This document shows, one piece after another, positions 16,876 through 25,731 of a stretch of DNA of 64,000 bases. How positions within the stretch are numbered: the first letter of the stretch is position 1; each line of letters opens with the position of its first letter. A program made the translations under genes and the position numbers. A model generated the notes under the pieces. That model was not told the origin of the DNA. It was given only the letters and a program-made list of their open reading frames with translations, and made no database searches. This stretch comes from Streptomyces longwoodensis (lineage in GTDB: Bacteria; Actinomycetota; Actinomycetes; Streptomycetales; Streptomycetaceae). The stretch is taken from positions 62,001 to 126,000 of the forward strand of contig NZ_KQ948552.1 of the NCBI RefSeq assembly GCF_001514125.1. The letters run 5' to 3'.

Positions 16876-17662
16876 GCGGGGCCAGCGCGGCGCGCAGGGC
16901 CTGCCAGCCGCGGGCGCGGTCCAGGCCCCGGTCGCGGGCGCGTACCAGGGGCCGCCAGAACGGGGCGTCGAGCAGGGTCTCGGGCCGTACCGCCCCGACG
17001 CGTTCGAGCACGCCCTCGGGGACCTTCTGCGGGTCGGGCACGTCGTACTCGGCGACGATCTCGGCGTAGCGGGCGCGCAGGACCGTGTTGCGCGGGTCGG
17101 CGCCGAAGACCACGAGCTGGCCGGTCGGCTGGGTGTCGACGAGGACGGTGACCAGGTCGGGGCGGTGGCGGGCGAGGATCTCGGCGACCTTGTAGACGTC
17201 GCCGGTCCAGGCGGTGGTGTGCCGGTCGCGGGCCGCCTCGTCGACGGTGCGCGGCAGCACGTCGTCCAGCACGATGACGCTCGACCAGTCCGAGTGCCGC
17301 TCGACGTTCATGACGTCGCGCAGCGCGTACTCGAAGAGGTGCATGCCGTCGATGAAGGACAGGTCGAGGGTGGTGCGGCGCCAGTGGCCGAGGGGGTGGC
17401 GGCCGCGGCGCAGGTTGCGCAGCGGGTGGCGGCCGCCCTGGAGGTGGGCGAGGGGGCGGGCGCGGGCGAAGAAGTCGTCGCTGGTGGCGCGGACCAGGTG
17501 GACGTCGCAGCGGATCTCCGAGGTCACCTTGAAGGCCGGGTCGACGCCGATGCTGGGGACGCGGGACAGGCGCAGGCTGCGTCCGTCGTTGACGCCGATC
17601 TCCAGGTAGTTGCGGTTGCGGGTGACCTCGTGCAGGTGCCGCAGGAACTCATGACGCTTCAC
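16859..17662 (-). CDS. Class I SAM-dependent methyltransferase (Methyltransf_24-like)
   Basis: 267-aa methyltransferase of the kind found in polysaccharide and glycolipid clusters. The SAM-binding motif is NYLEIGVNDGRSL, followed by SIGVDP and the acidic LSFIDGMHLFEYALRDVMN and SSVIVLDDVLP segments. Its GTG start overlaps the rmlD stop by 14 bp, so it is the last gene of the rmlA-rmlB-rmlD operon. Methylation of a rhamnose residue or another sugar of the glycan is a fair guess from position, not shown by sequence. It ends tail-to-tail inside rmlC. Confidence 0.85.
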   Translation of the reverse strand: MKRHEFLRHLHEVTRNRNYLEIGVNDGRSLRLSRVPSIGVDPAFKVTSEIRCDVHLVRATSDDFFARARPLAHLQGGRHPLRNLRRGRHPLGHWRRTTLDLSFIDGMHLFEYALRDVMNVERHSDWSSVIVLDDVLPRTVDEAARDRHTTAWTGDVYKVAEILARHRPDLVTVLVDTQPTGQLVVFGADPRNTVLRARYAEIVAEYDVPDPQKVPEGVLERVGAVRPETLLDAPFWRPLVRARDRGLDRARGWQALRAALAPLSAGR

Positions 17663-18530
17663 GCGGGGACTCCTCGCGGATGAGGGGCAGGGCCTCGGAC
17701 AGGGCGGTGCGCCAGTCGCGCGGCGCGCCGAGCCCGGCCTCGCGCCAGCGGCCGTGTGCCAGGACGCTGTACGCGGGCCTCGGCGCGGGCCGGGGGAAGG
17801 CGTCGGACGGGGCCGGGCGGACCCGGTCCGGGTCGGCCCCGGCGGCCCGGAACACCGCGCGGGCCAGGTCGTACCAGGTGGCCTCGCCCGCCGCGGTCGC
17901 GTGGAACACCCCGTGCAGGGCGGGTCCGACGCGCGGGCCGAGGTCGGCGATGCGGGCGGCCACGTCGGCGCTCCAGGTGGGCTGGCCGCGCTGGTCGGCG
18001 ACGACGTCGACGGTGTCGCGGCGCCGCTCCAGGTCGAGCATGGTGCGCACGAAGCTGGTGCCGTGGGCGCCGTAGAGCCAGGCGGTGCGCACGACGGCGC
18101 AGCCGTCCGGGAGCGCGGTGAGCGCGGCCCGCTCCCCGGCGAGCTTGGTGCGGCCGTAGGCGGTGCGGGGGGCGGGCGGGGCGTCCTCGGGGTAGGGGGT
18201 GCGCGCGGTGCCGGGGAAGACGTAGTCGGTGGAGACGTGGACCAGCCGGGCGCCGTGCCGGGCGCAGGCGCGGGCCAGGTGCGCGGGACCGTCGCCGTTG
18301 ACGCGCAGGGCGCGGGGCTCGTCGTGCTCGGCAGCGTCCACGGCGGTGTAGGCGGCGCAGTTGACGACCAGGTCGGGGCGGTGGGCGGCGAGGGCGTCCT
18401 CGACGGCGTCGGGGCGGGTGACGTCCAGGGCGGCGCGGTCGAGGCCGGTGACGTCCTCGCCGCGCCGGGCCAGTTCCGCGACGGTGTCCCGGCCGAGCAT
18501 GCCGGCCGCCCCGGTGACCAGCCACCTCAT
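17649..18530 (-). CDS. rmlD: dTDP-4-dehydrorhamnose reductase
   Basis: 293-aa short-chain dehydrogenase-like enzyme performing the last step to dTDP-L-rhamnose with NAD(P)H. It begins MRWLVTGAAGMLGRD (nucleotide-binding GxxGxxG) and has VNCAAYTAVDAAE, VHVSTDYVFPG and the catalytic YGRTK. The ATG at 18530 overlaps the rmlB TGA (ATGA). An in-frame start 11 codons earlier is rejected because it lies within rmlB. Third gene of a tightly packed minus-strand operon. Confidence 0.95.
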   Translation of the reverse strand: MRWLVTGAAGMLGRDTVAELARRGEDVTGLDRAALDVTRPDAVEDALAAHRPDLVVNCAAYTAVDAAEHDEPRALRVNGDGPAHLARACARHGARLVHVSTDYVFPGTARTPYPEDAPPAPRTAYGRTKLAGERAALTALPDGCAVVRTAWLYGAHGTSFVRTMLDLERRRDTVDVVADQRGQPTWSADVAARIADLGPRVGPALHGVFHATAAGEATWYDLARAVFRAAGADPDRVRPAPSDAFPRPAPRPAYSVLAHGRWREAGLGAPRDWRTALSEALPLIREESPREAS

Positions 18531-19492
18531 GGGGTGCGGGTCCCCCGCTTCAAGGGCTCCCACCAGTCGCGGTGCTCCCGGTACCAGGCGACCGTCGCGG
18601 CGAGGCCGGTGCGGAAGTCGTGCCGGGGCCGGTAGCCGAGTTCGGTGCGGGCCTTGGTCCAGTCGACGCAGTAGCGCAGGTCGTGTCCCTTGCGGTCCTC
18701 GACGTACTCGACGCGGTCCCAGCCGGCGCCGCAGGCCTCGAGGAGCAGCCCGGTGAGCTCCTTGTTGGTCAGTTCGGTGCCGCCGCCGATGTTGTAGACC
18801 TCGCCGGGCCGGCCGCGGGTGCGGGCCAGGTCGACGCCCTGGCAGTGGTCGTCGACGTGCAGCCAGTCGCGGACGTTGCGGCCGTCGCCGTACAGCGGGA
18901 CCTTCTCGCCGTCGAGGAGGCGGGTGACGAACAGCGGGACGACCTTCTCGGGGTACTGGCGCGGGCCGTAGTTGTTGGAGCAGCGGGTGACGCGGACGTC
19001 CAGGCCGTGGGTGCGGTGGTGGGCGAGCGCGAGGAGGTCGGAGGAGGCCTTGGAGGCGGAGTACGGGGAGCTGGGGCGCAGCGGGTGGTCCTCGGGCCAG
19101 GCGCCGGTCTCGATGGAGCCATACACCTCGTCGGTGGAGACGTGCACGAACGGTCCGACGCCGTGCCGCACGGCCGCGTCCAGCAGGGTCTGGGTGCCGA
19201 GCACGTTGGTGCGCACGAAGTCGGCCGCGCCGTCGATCGAGCGGTCCACGTGGGACTCGGCGGCGAAGTGGACGACCTGGTCGGCGTCGGCCATCAGCCG
19301 GTCCACCAGGGCCGCGTCGCAGATGTCGCCCCGTACGAACGTGAGGCGGGGGTGGTCCACCGGCAGGTTGGTGAGGCGGCCGGCGTAGGTGAGCTTGTCG
19401 AGGACGGTGACGTCGGCCGTCCCCTCGGCCAGGAGGCGGCGGACGTAGGCCGAGCCGATGAAGCCGGCGGCTCCGGTGACGAGGAGGTTCAT
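18527..19492 (-). CDS. rmlB: dTDP-glucose 4,6-dehydratase
   Basis: 321-aa enzyme converting dTDP-glucose to dTDP-4-keto-6-deoxyglucose with tightly bound NAD. It shows GAAGFIGSAYVRRLL, VHFAAESHVDRSI, VSTDEVYGSIE with the catalytic acid pair, YSASKASSD (Tyr-x3-Lys), and NNYGPRQYPEKVVPLF. The start ATG at 19492 overlaps the rmlA stop, and its own stop overlaps the rmlD start, so translation of the whole operon is coupled. Confidence 0.96.
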   Translation of the reverse strand: MNLLVTGAAGFIGSAYVRRLLAEGTADVTVLDKLTYAGRLTNLPVDHPRLTFVRGDICDAALVDRLMADADQVVHFAAESHVDRSIDGAADFVRTNVLGTQTLLDAAVRHGVGPFVHVSTDEVYGSIETGAWPEDHPLRPSSPYSASKASSDLLALAHHRTHGLDVRVTRCSNNYGPRQYPEKVVPLFVTRLLDGEKVPLYGDGRNVRDWLHVDDHCQGVDLARTRGRPGEVYNIGGGTELTNKELTGLLLEACGAGWDRVEYVEDRKGHDLRYCVDWTKARTELGYRPRHDFRTGLAATVAWYREHRDWWEPLKRGTRTP

Positions 19493-20556
19493 GTGTGGAT
19501 CTGCACCTTGCTGTGGTCGCCGAGGACCAGCCGGTGGGCGCTGGGCACGACCGGGGCGGGGGTGACCTCGACGTGCCGGCCGATGAGGGACTCCTCGATG
19601 CGGCCCACCCCCTCGATGGAGGACTCGCGCAGCACGATGGAGAACTCCAGCTCGCTGTCGGCGATCCGGCAGTTCTCCGCGACGGAGGTGAAGGGGCCGA
19701 CGTAGGAGTCGACGACCTCGGTGCCGGCGCCGATGACCACGGGCCCGACGATCCGGGAGTTCACGACGCGGGCGCCCCGCTCGACGACGACCCGGCCGAT
19801 CGTCTCGGAGGCGTCGTCGACCTGGCCGTCGATGCGCCGTTCCAGGGTCTCCAGGACGGTCCGGTTGACCTCGAGCATGTCGACGACGTTCCCGGTGTCC
19901 TTCCAGTAGCCCTTGACGATCGTGGAGCGCACCGCGGCACCGGTGTCGATGAGGTGCTGGAGGGCGTGGGTGATCTCCAGTTCGCCGCGCCGGGAGGGGC
20001 TGATCGCGCGGACGGCGTCGTGGACGGCGGGGGTGAGCAGGTAGACGCCCACCAGGGCCAGGTCGCTCTTGGGGTGCTCGGGCTTCTCCTCCAGGGCCAC
20101 CACCTGCCCGGCGGCGTCCAGTTCGGCGACGCCGAAGGCGCGGGGGTCGGAGACGCGGGTGAGCAGGATCTGCGCGTCGGGGCGGGTGCGGCGGAACTCG
20201 TCGACGAGGTCGGTGATGCCGCCGACGATGAAGTTGTCGCCGAGGTACATCACGAAGTCGTCGTCGCCGAGCCAGTCGCGGGCGATCAGCACCGCGTGGG
20301 CGAGCCCGAGGGGCTTGTCCTGGGGGATGTAGGTGACGTCCAGGCCGAAGGCGGAGCCGTCGCCGACGGCCGCGCGGATCTCGTCGGCGGTGTCCCCCAC
20401 GATCACGCCGACGTCGGTGATGCCGGCCGCCGCGATGGACTCCAGGCCGTAGAACAGGACGGCCTTGTTGGCGACGGGCACGAGTTGCTTGGCCGAGGTG
20501 TGGGTGATCGGCCGCAGTCGGGTACCGGCTCCGCCGGCGAGCACGAGAGCCTTCAT
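19489..20556 (-). CDS. rmlA: Glucose-1-phosphate thymidylyltransferase, long form with beta-helix tail
   Basis: 355-aa enzyme making dTDP-glucose. The nucleotidyltransferase signature LVLAGGAGTRLRPIT and the sugar-binding VMYLGDNFI, EEKPEHPKSD and VKGYWKDTGN motifs are present. The C-terminal 110 residues have hexapeptide-like repeats (SRIVGPVVIGAGTEVVDSYVGPF), typical of the longer actinobacterial variant. The ATG at 20556 is preceded by GGTGAGG at only 4 nt, and a TAGGGT -10-like box lies 9 nt upstream, so the mRNA may be leaderless. First gene of the rhamnose operon. Confidence 0.95.
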   Translation of the reverse strand: MKALVLAGGAGTRLRPITHTSAKQLVPVANKAVLFYGLESIAAAGITDVGVIVGDTADEIRAAVGDGSAFGLDVTYIPQDKPLGLAHAVLIARDWLGDDDFVMYLGDNFIVGGITDLVDEFRRTRPDAQILLTRVSDPRAFGVAELDAAGQVVALEEKPEHPKSDLALVGVYLLTPAVHDAVRAISPSRRGELEITHALQHLIDTGAAVRSTIVKGYWKDTGNVVDMLEVNRTVLETLERRIDGQVDDASETIGRVVVERGARVVNSRIVGPVVIGAGTEVVDSYVGPFTSVAENCRIADSELEFSIVLRESSIEGVGRIEESLIGRHVEVTPAPVVPSAHRLVLGDHSKVQIHT

Positions 20557-20655
20557 CACGCCTCACCCTAGCTCCGGTCGTCCGGCTCGGCCCCCCGCGC
20601 GGCCGTCGGCCGCCTCAGCCGGTGTGCGGTCGCGGGGGGACGTGCGCCGGGGCGT

Positions 20656-20862
20656 TCAGTCCTCACCCCTGACGATGTTCCACTCCGCGCCGCCGCGCAT
20701 CCCGGGAGCCGCGTCGGCCTCCAGGACGGCCGGGACGCAGGTGCGCACGGCGACGCGCCCGCGGCTCAGCCGGCGGGCGCGTGCCCAGCCCGTCTCGGGC
20801 CGGTCGTCGGACGTCGGTACCGGCAGGTCGGTCGTCCCGGTGGTCGAGGGGTACGTCAGCAC
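20656..20862 (-). CDS. Small hypothetical protein
   Basis: 68-aa ORF with strongly G/C-ending codons throughout, as in neighbouring real genes. It starts at a GTG (MLTYPSTTGTTDLPVPTSDD) and ends EWNIVRGED. No signal peptide, membrane segment or known motif is seen. AAAGG lies about 12 nt upstream, longer than usual, and a competing start on another frame (ATG at 20872) sits closer to it, so the start and even the reality of the gene are moderately supported. It lies just after the DUF6479 gene on the same strand and may be co-transcribed. Confidence 0.5.
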   Translation of the reverse strand: MLTYPSTTGTTDLPVPTSDDRPETGWARARRLSRGRVAVRTCVPAVLEADAAPGMRGGAEWNIVRGED

Positions 20863-20893
20863 GGCGGTTCATCGCCTTTCTGCGGTGTACGGG

Positions 20894-21265
20894 TCAGCGG
20901 GCACCCGGTCCGCCACTGCCGAAGCCGCCGCTGGAGCCGTCGTTCCAGCGCGGCGGGGTCTGGTCGGCGCTGTCCCGGCCGCCGGTGGGGTTCAGCTCGT
21001 GCGGGGTCAGTCGGCTGCCGTCCTCGCTCCGGGGCATCTCGTTGGGTTCGCGCACCCGGCTGCTCTCCTGCACGGGGCCGTCCACGGGCCGCTGCGGCTG
21101 CTCGCTCGGGGCGGGCGGGGCCGGCTCGTTCTTGCGGACCTTGAACCCCAGGCGGAAGGCGTAGATCAGCCCGCCGACGAGCGCGAGGCCGACCGCGATG
21201 AAGGCGACGGTGGCGAGGGCGGACCGTCCGGAGGCCGCCAGGTAGGCAGTGGCGAAGGTGTCCAT
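20894..21265 (-). CDS. DUF6479-type single-pass membrane protein
   Basis: 123-aa protein. Residues 18-40 form one transmembrane helix (ALATVAFIAVGLALVGGLIYAF), followed by a basic segment and a long polar, proline-rich cytoplasmic tail with PVQESSRVREPNEMPRSEDGSRLTPHELNP and a glycine-rich end. The R-x-P-x-E-x-P and RLTPHEL pattern matches DUF6479 proteins that are frequent in Streptomyces and have no known function. The ATG at 21265 is the only good start. Confidence 0.7.
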   Translation of the reverse strand: MDTFATAYLAASGRSALATVAFIAVGLALVGGLIYAFRLGFKVRKNEPAPPAPSEQPQRPVDGPVQESSRVREPNEMPRSEDGSRLTPHELNPTGGRDSADQTPPRWNDGSSGGFGSGGPGAR

Positions 21266-21365
21266 GGGCGGCGGGTACCCGGCCCCTCCGGGAGAACACG
21301 TCCCGGTACCGGACCGGCCCCGTCCGGCGGTACGGCCCGGCCGGTGACCGGTGGCGGCCGGCCGC

Positions 21366-23774
21366 TCAGCCGTCGAGCTGCAGCTCGCACCACACCTGCT
21401 TGCCGCCGCTGACGGGGACGGTCCCCCAGGCCTCCGCCATCGCCTCGACCAGCAGGATGCCCCGGCCGCCGGTGGCCTCCCAGCCGAGGGAGGTCGGCTT
21501 CACCGGGGTGCGCGGCGAGGAGTCGGTCACGGCGACCCGCAGCCGGTGGTTGATGAGGGTCAGGTCGAGCCGGACCCGGCCGTCGGTGTGCACCAGCGCG
21601 TTGGTGACCAGCTCGGACACCACGAGCAGGGCGGGGTCCATGACGTCCGGCCGGACGCCCCAGGTGAGCAGGGTGCGCCGGGTGAAGCGGCGGGCGTGGC
21701 GGGCGGCCTCCGGTACGCGCCACACCGTCCAGCCCTCGCGCAGCGGCCGTACGGCCATGCCGTCGTACCGCATGAGGAGCAGGGCCACGTCGTCGCTGCG
21801 CGGGGCGTTGCCGAGCAGGGCGTCGGCGACCAGGCCCAGGTGGGAGGGGTCGGAGACGGCGAGGTCGTGGGCGAGCCGCTCCAGCCCGGTGTCGATGTCG
21901 CACTGCGCGGTCTCCACCAGCCCGTCGGTGGTCAGGGCGACCACGGTGCCGCGCTGCAGCCGCAGCGGGGTCATCGGGAACTCGGCCTGGGTGAGCACAC
22001 CGAGCGGGGGGCCGCCCTCGGCCTCGGCGATCTCGGTGGAGCCGTCCGGGTGGCGCAGCACCGGGGGCGGGTGCCCGGCGCGCACGCACCACGCGGTGCC
22101 GGCCTCCATGTCGACCTGGACGTAGGCGCAGGTGGCGAACAGGTCGGTCTCCAGCTCCAGCAGCAGCCGGTTGGCGTGCGAGACCACCACGTCGGGCGGG
22201 TGGCCCTCTGCGGCGTAGGCGCGCAGCGCGGTGCGCATCTGGCCCATGAGCGTGGCGGCGGCGGTGCTGTGGCCCTGGACGTCGCCGATGACGAGGGCGA
22301 CCTGGTTGTCGGGCAGCGGGATCACGTCGTACCAGTCGCCGCCGACCTCCAGGCCGGCCGTGGCGGGCAGGTAGCGGGCGACGGCGACCGCGCCGGGCAG
22401 CTGGGGCAGGCGGCGCGGCAGCAGCTGGCGCTGGAGCATGCCGACCAGCTCGTGCTCGGCGTCGAAGGCGTGGGCGCGCGTCAGGGCCTGGCCGACGAGA
22501 CCGGCGGAGGCGGTGAGCAGGGTGCGCTCGTCGGGCCCGAAGTCGTGCGGGGTGTCCCAGCCGATGAGGCAGGCGCCCGCCATCCGGCCGCCGGCGGGCA
22601 GCGGCAGCACGGCGAGACCGCCGGGGCCGACCTCGGCCAGCGCGGGCTCCAGCGCGGTCCCGGCGGGCCAGATCTGCGCCCGCCCCTCGCGCAGGGCGGC
22701 GGCCAGGGTGGGCATGGCCCGCACCGGCGCGTCGGGCCACTCGGTGCGCCACTCGGTCTGCCACAGCTCCGGCCACGCCTCGGCCTCCGGCGGGTCCAGG
22801 ACGGTGACGACGAGCCGCTCGTTCTCCAGCTCGGCGAGCGCGATCCGGTCGGCGCGCAGCGGCACCCGCAGGGCGGCCACCACGGCCTGGCTGACGTCGC
22901 GCACGGTGCCGGCGGTGGCGAGGGTCGCCGCGAGGCGCTGCACCCGGGCCACGTCGGTGATTCCGGCGCGCAGGCTGGAGGCGTCGGTGACGGTGCCGAC
23001 GAGCCGCGCCGCGTGGCCCTCCCCGCCGGGCAGCAGCCGCCCGCGCAGCCGCAGCCAGCGGGGCGGTCCGGTGGGCTGGAGCACGCGGAACTCCAGCTCG
23101 CGCTCCCCGATGGTCATGTGGTCGGCCTCCACGACCGACATCAGCGAGGGCAGGTCCTCGGGCACGGTCAGGCCGAGCAGGGACTCGACCCGGCCGTCGA
23201 ACTCCTCAGGGGTGAGGCCGAACAGGTCCAGGATCGCGTCGCCGACCTCGACCCGCCCGGTGTCCATGGCCAGGGCGAAGGCGGTGCCGCGCAGCTCCTC
23301 GGCCTGCTCCACGGCGGTCCGTACGGGGCACACCACGGCCTCGGCGACCAGTTCCAGGCAGCCGCGCTCCTCGGGGCCGAACCCGTCGGGGTCCTCGCTG
23401 ACCGCGAGCAGGCAGCCGCCGGTGCCGTCGGCGACGGGCAGGGCCGCCAGGTGGACGTCGCGGGAGGTCATGCGGCGGGCGTCGGCCTCGTCGGCCAAGT
23501 CCGCGGGACCCAGCCACACCGGGCGCCGGGCGCGGTAGGCCTCCGCGGCGGGCGAGTGCCCGTCCCGCGGGTAGCTCTCGCGCAGTCCGTACGCGGTGCG
23601 CGGCACCCCGGCGGACTCCGCCAGGCGCAGCAGGCGCTCGCCGTCGTCGTCGGGCGTGTACACCGCGGCGAAGGACGCACCCGCGAAGACGAGGGCCTGT
23701 TCCAGGACACGGCGCGTCCGTTCGGGTGAACGGGGGTCGGTGCCGATCGTCTTGAGGGCGACCTCCGCACGCAC
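21366..23774 (-). CDS. SpoIIE-type PP2C phosphatase with GAF, PAS and anti-sigma-like ATPase domains
   Basis: 802-aa signalling protein. In order: an N-terminal GAF-like domain (about 10-160), a PAS domain (about 170-300, IGERELEFRVLQPTG), a second GAF (about 310-470), a PP2C/SpoIIE phosphatase (about 490-690, with GLEVGGDWYDVIPL, VIGDVQGHS and TDGLVE) and a C-terminal HATPase of the RsbW/anti-sigma type (SELVTNALVHT, GGRGILLVEAMA). This combination dephosphorylates and rephosphorylates anti-sigma antagonists in partner-switching circuits, abundant in Streptomyces. The GTG at 23774 has GGAGCGAG upstream. No partner antagonist gene lies next to it. Confidence 0.9.
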   Translation of the reverse strand: MRAEVALKTIGTDPRSPERTRRVLEQALVFAGASFAAVYTPDDDGERLLRLAESAGVPRTAYGLRESYPRDGHSPAAEAYRARRPVWLGPADLADEADARRMTSRDVHLAALPVADGTGGCLLAVSEDPDGFGPEERGCLELVAEAVVCPVRTAVEQAEELRGTAFALAMDTGRVEVGDAILDLFGLTPEEFDGRVESLLGLTVPEDLPSLMSVVEADHMTIGERELEFRVLQPTGPPRWLRLRGRLLPGGEGHAARLVGTVTDASSLRAGITDVARVQRLAATLATAGTVRDVSQAVVAALRVPLRADRIALAELENERLVVTVLDPPEAEAWPELWQTEWRTEWPDAPVRAMPTLAAALREGRAQIWPAGTALEPALAEVGPGGLAVLPLPAGGRMAGACLIGWDTPHDFGPDERTLLTASAGLVGQALTRAHAFDAEHELVGMLQRQLLPRRLPQLPGAVAVARYLPATAGLEVGGDWYDVIPLPDNQVALVIGDVQGHSTAAATLMGQMRTALRAYAAEGHPPDVVVSHANRLLLELETDLFATCAYVQVDMEAGTAWCVRAGHPPPVLRHPDGSTEIAEAEGGPPLGVLTQAEFPMTPLRLQRGTVVALTTDGLVETAQCDIDTGLERLAHDLAVSDPSHLGLVADALLGNAPRSDDVALLLMRYDGMAVRPLREGWTVWRVPEAARHARRFTRRTLLTWGVRPDVMDPALLVVSELVTNALVHTDGRVRLDLTLINHRLRVAVTDSSPRTPVKPTSLGWEATGGRGILLVEAMAEAWGTVPVSGGKQVWCELQLDG

Positions 23775-24025
23775 CGTTCTCGCTCCGCGTCCCGCAGCGC
23801 CCTGACTGACCACGTGGGTATTACAGCGCTTGTGGGACGTCCGCGCAGCCCCTGGGACCGCTTCACGTGGGCGGGAGGGCGCGCGCGGGGCGCCGACGCG
23901 CCGGGCGCGGGGCGGCCGGGGCGGCGGTGCCCGCCCGCCGCGGGTCCTGGGCCGTCCGGGGCAGAGGGGGCGGGGGCACGGGGAGCCGGAGCCCTCCCCC
24001 GGCGCCGACCGCCCCGCGACGGAAG

Positions 24026-24057
24026 CGGTCCGGTCCTCCCGCCGGAGGACCGGACCG
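24026..24057 (-). terminator. Hairpin terminator, distal
   Basis: Perfect 14-bp stem with a 4-nt loop, about 75 bp past the stop of the S1 protease gene. It acts as back-up to the closer hairpin at 24096-24123. Confidence 0.65.
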
Positions 24058-24095
24058 TTCCCCCACCGGGGCACAGCCGCCGGTGGGGCCTCGAG

Positions 24096-24123
24096 GGGCC
24101 CGCGCGGCGGTACGCGCGGGCCC
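24096..24123 (-). terminator. Hairpin terminator directly after the S1 protease
   Basis: Perfect 11-bp stem (24096-24106 with 24113-24123) and a 6-nt loop, 8 bp beyond the protease stop codon. No U-tract follows, as usual in this genus. Confidence 0.7.
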
Positions 24124-24131
24124 GTGGCGGG

Positions 24132-25541
24132 TCAGTGGGTGTCGGTCAGCCCCGAGCGGCCGGACCGCCCGGCGTTCCCGGTCCCGGAGGCGTGGCCCGT
24201 GCCGGGGGCCTGACCGTTCGAGGCGTCTGCCCCGGACGGGTCGTCGGCCGCGCCGGAGCCGTCGGAGCCGTCACCGGTGCCCGCGCCGGCCTCCTGGCCG
24301 CCGCCGATCTGGTCGCCACCTGCCTGCTGGCCGTCCCCTGCCTGCTGGTCACCACCCGCCTGCTGGCCGTCGCCCGCCTGCTCGTCACCACCGGCCTGCT
24401 GGCCGCCGCCCGCGCCCGCGTCGCCGAGGGTCGCGCCCGTCGCCGCCAGGGCGGTGGTGACCGGCTGGAAGAACGTCTCGCCGCCGGACGTGCAGTCGCC
24501 GCTGCCTCCGGAGGTCAGCCCGACCGCGCTGCCGTCCTGGGTGAACAGCGAGCCGCCGCTGTCGCCGGGCTCGGCGCAGACGTCGGTCTGGATGAGGCCG
24601 GTGACGGTGCCCTCGGGGTAGTTGACCGTGGCGTCGAGGCCGAGCACCTGGCCGTCGTGCAGGCCGGTGGTGCTGCCCATGCGGAACACCTGCTGGCCGA
24701 CGGTCGCCTCGGCGGCCTGGAGGATCTGCACGCTCTGTCCGCCGCCGACGTTCACGTCGCTCGGCGCCTGGGTGTTCGGGTCGTCGTACTTCACGAGCGC
24801 GAAGTCGCCGTTGCCGGGGAAGGTCGCCTGGTCGACGGTGGCGATCGGCGCGCCGTTCTGCGCGTCGGACCACTGCTCGGCGGCGACCCCGCAGTGACCG
24901 GCCGTCAGGAAGGCCGGGGAGCCGTCGCCCGCGGTGACGTTGAAGCCGAGGGAGCAGCGCGCCCCGCCGCCGAAGATGGCGTCGCCGCCGGAGACGAAGG
25001 TCTTGAAGGTGCCCGCGGACTTCTTGATGGTGGCCATGCCGGAGCCGAGGCCGTCGACGGTCGACTCCAGCCGGTCCCACCGGGTGCCGGTGACGGTGGA
25101 GTCGGCGGTGACGAGGATCTTGTTCGTCCGGGGGTCGACCGCCCATGCGGTACCGGGGATGGTGGCCTTCGTCCGCAGCGTCCGCGCCGCCGCCTGGAGT
25201 TCGGCCGTGCTGTTGTCGACCTCGCGCACCTCGGCGCCGGCCTTCTTCGCCTGCACGATCACGTTGTTGTCGCCGGAGACGTCGGTGACGTTGACGACGA
25301 GCTGCCGGTTCGCGGAGTCGTAGTACGACCCGGCGAAGGCGTCGCCGAGCAGCTTCGACAGCCGTGCGGCGAGGTCGCCGGCGTCGTCCGCCTTGAGGGT
25401 CCGGGCGGTGGACGCGCCGCCCCGGGCGCCGCCGTCCTGGGACGCGTTCGCCTGGGGGAGCAGGAGGGCCGCCGCTCCGAGCGCCGCCACACCGCCGACG
25501 GCTATGGCGGCCTTGCGCTTCGGAATTCGCTTGTGACTCAA
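24132..25541 (-). CDS. Streptogrisin-type S1 serine protease with repetitive tail, TTG start
   Basis: 469-aa preproprotease. A signal peptide (1 to about 33) is followed by an alpha-lytic-type propeptide (to about 183) and a chymotrypsin-fold domain starting near SGGDAIFGGGARCSLGF. The triad is His216 (LTAGHC), Asp246 (GNGDFALVKYD) and Ser328 (EPGDSGGS). After residue 370 comes a low-complexity tail with near-identical copies of QQAGGD and EQAGDG and a Gly/Ser/Asp-rich end, longer than in streptogrisins A or B. The start is TTG at 25541 with AGGAGG 9 nt upstream; no better ATG or GTG exists. Terminator hairpins follow. A subtilisin inhibitor gene lies 12 kb away. Confidence 0.92.
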   Translation of the reverse strand: MSHKRIPKRKAAIAVGGVAALGAAALLLPQANASQDGGARGGASTARTLKADDAGDLAARLSKLLGDAFAGSYYDSANRQLVVNVTDVSGDNNVIVQAKKAGAEVREVDNSTAELQAAARTLRTKATIPGTAWAVDPRTNKILVTADSTVTGTRWDRLESTVDGLGSGMATIKKSAGTFKTFVSGGDAIFGGGARCSLGFNVTAGDGSPAFLTAGHCGVAAEQWSDAQNGAPIATVDQATFPGNGDFALVKYDDPNTQAPSDVNVGGGQSVQILQAAEATVGQQVFRMGSTTGLHDGQVLGLDATVNYPEGTVTGLIQTDVCAEPGDSGGSLFTQDGSAVGLTSGGSGDCTSGGETFFQPVTTALAATGATLGDAGAGGGQQAGGDEQAGDGQQAGGDQQAGDGQQAGGDQIGGGQEAGAGTGDGSDGSGAADDPSGADASNGQAPGTGHASGTGNAGRSGRSGLTDTH

Positions 25542-25731
25542 CTTCTTCGACCTCCTGGGGGGACGGGGTCTCGTGCTGCCCGTGCGGCAGCCCGTACAGC
25601 GGCGCCTGGTTGGCCGTTGGTACGCACGCGCCGGGCGGTGCGTTCAAAGCCGTCCCGTCGGCGTCCGACGCGCGCGGCGGTTTCGGCCACGGTCCGCGTC
25701 CGGGGGTCAACGCCGGGGAACAATCGCCCAC

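Larger units (their letters stand above)
23775..24131. other. Intergenic region with three consecutive perfect hairpins
   Basis: 357 bp without a gene between the protease stop and the phosphatase start. Three perfect inverted repeats follow one another: 24026-24039/24044-24057 (14 bp), 24061-24069/24080-24088 (9 bp) and 24096-24106/24113-24123 (11 bp). The remainder (23820-24020) is very GC-rich and shows nothing I can name. Confidence 0.7.

Noticed and set aside
20663..20872. Alternative frame of the small ORF before rmlA (ATG at 20872)
   Set aside because: Product is Arg/His/Gly-rich shadow-like sequence; the frame starting at GTG 20862 has normal third-position bias.
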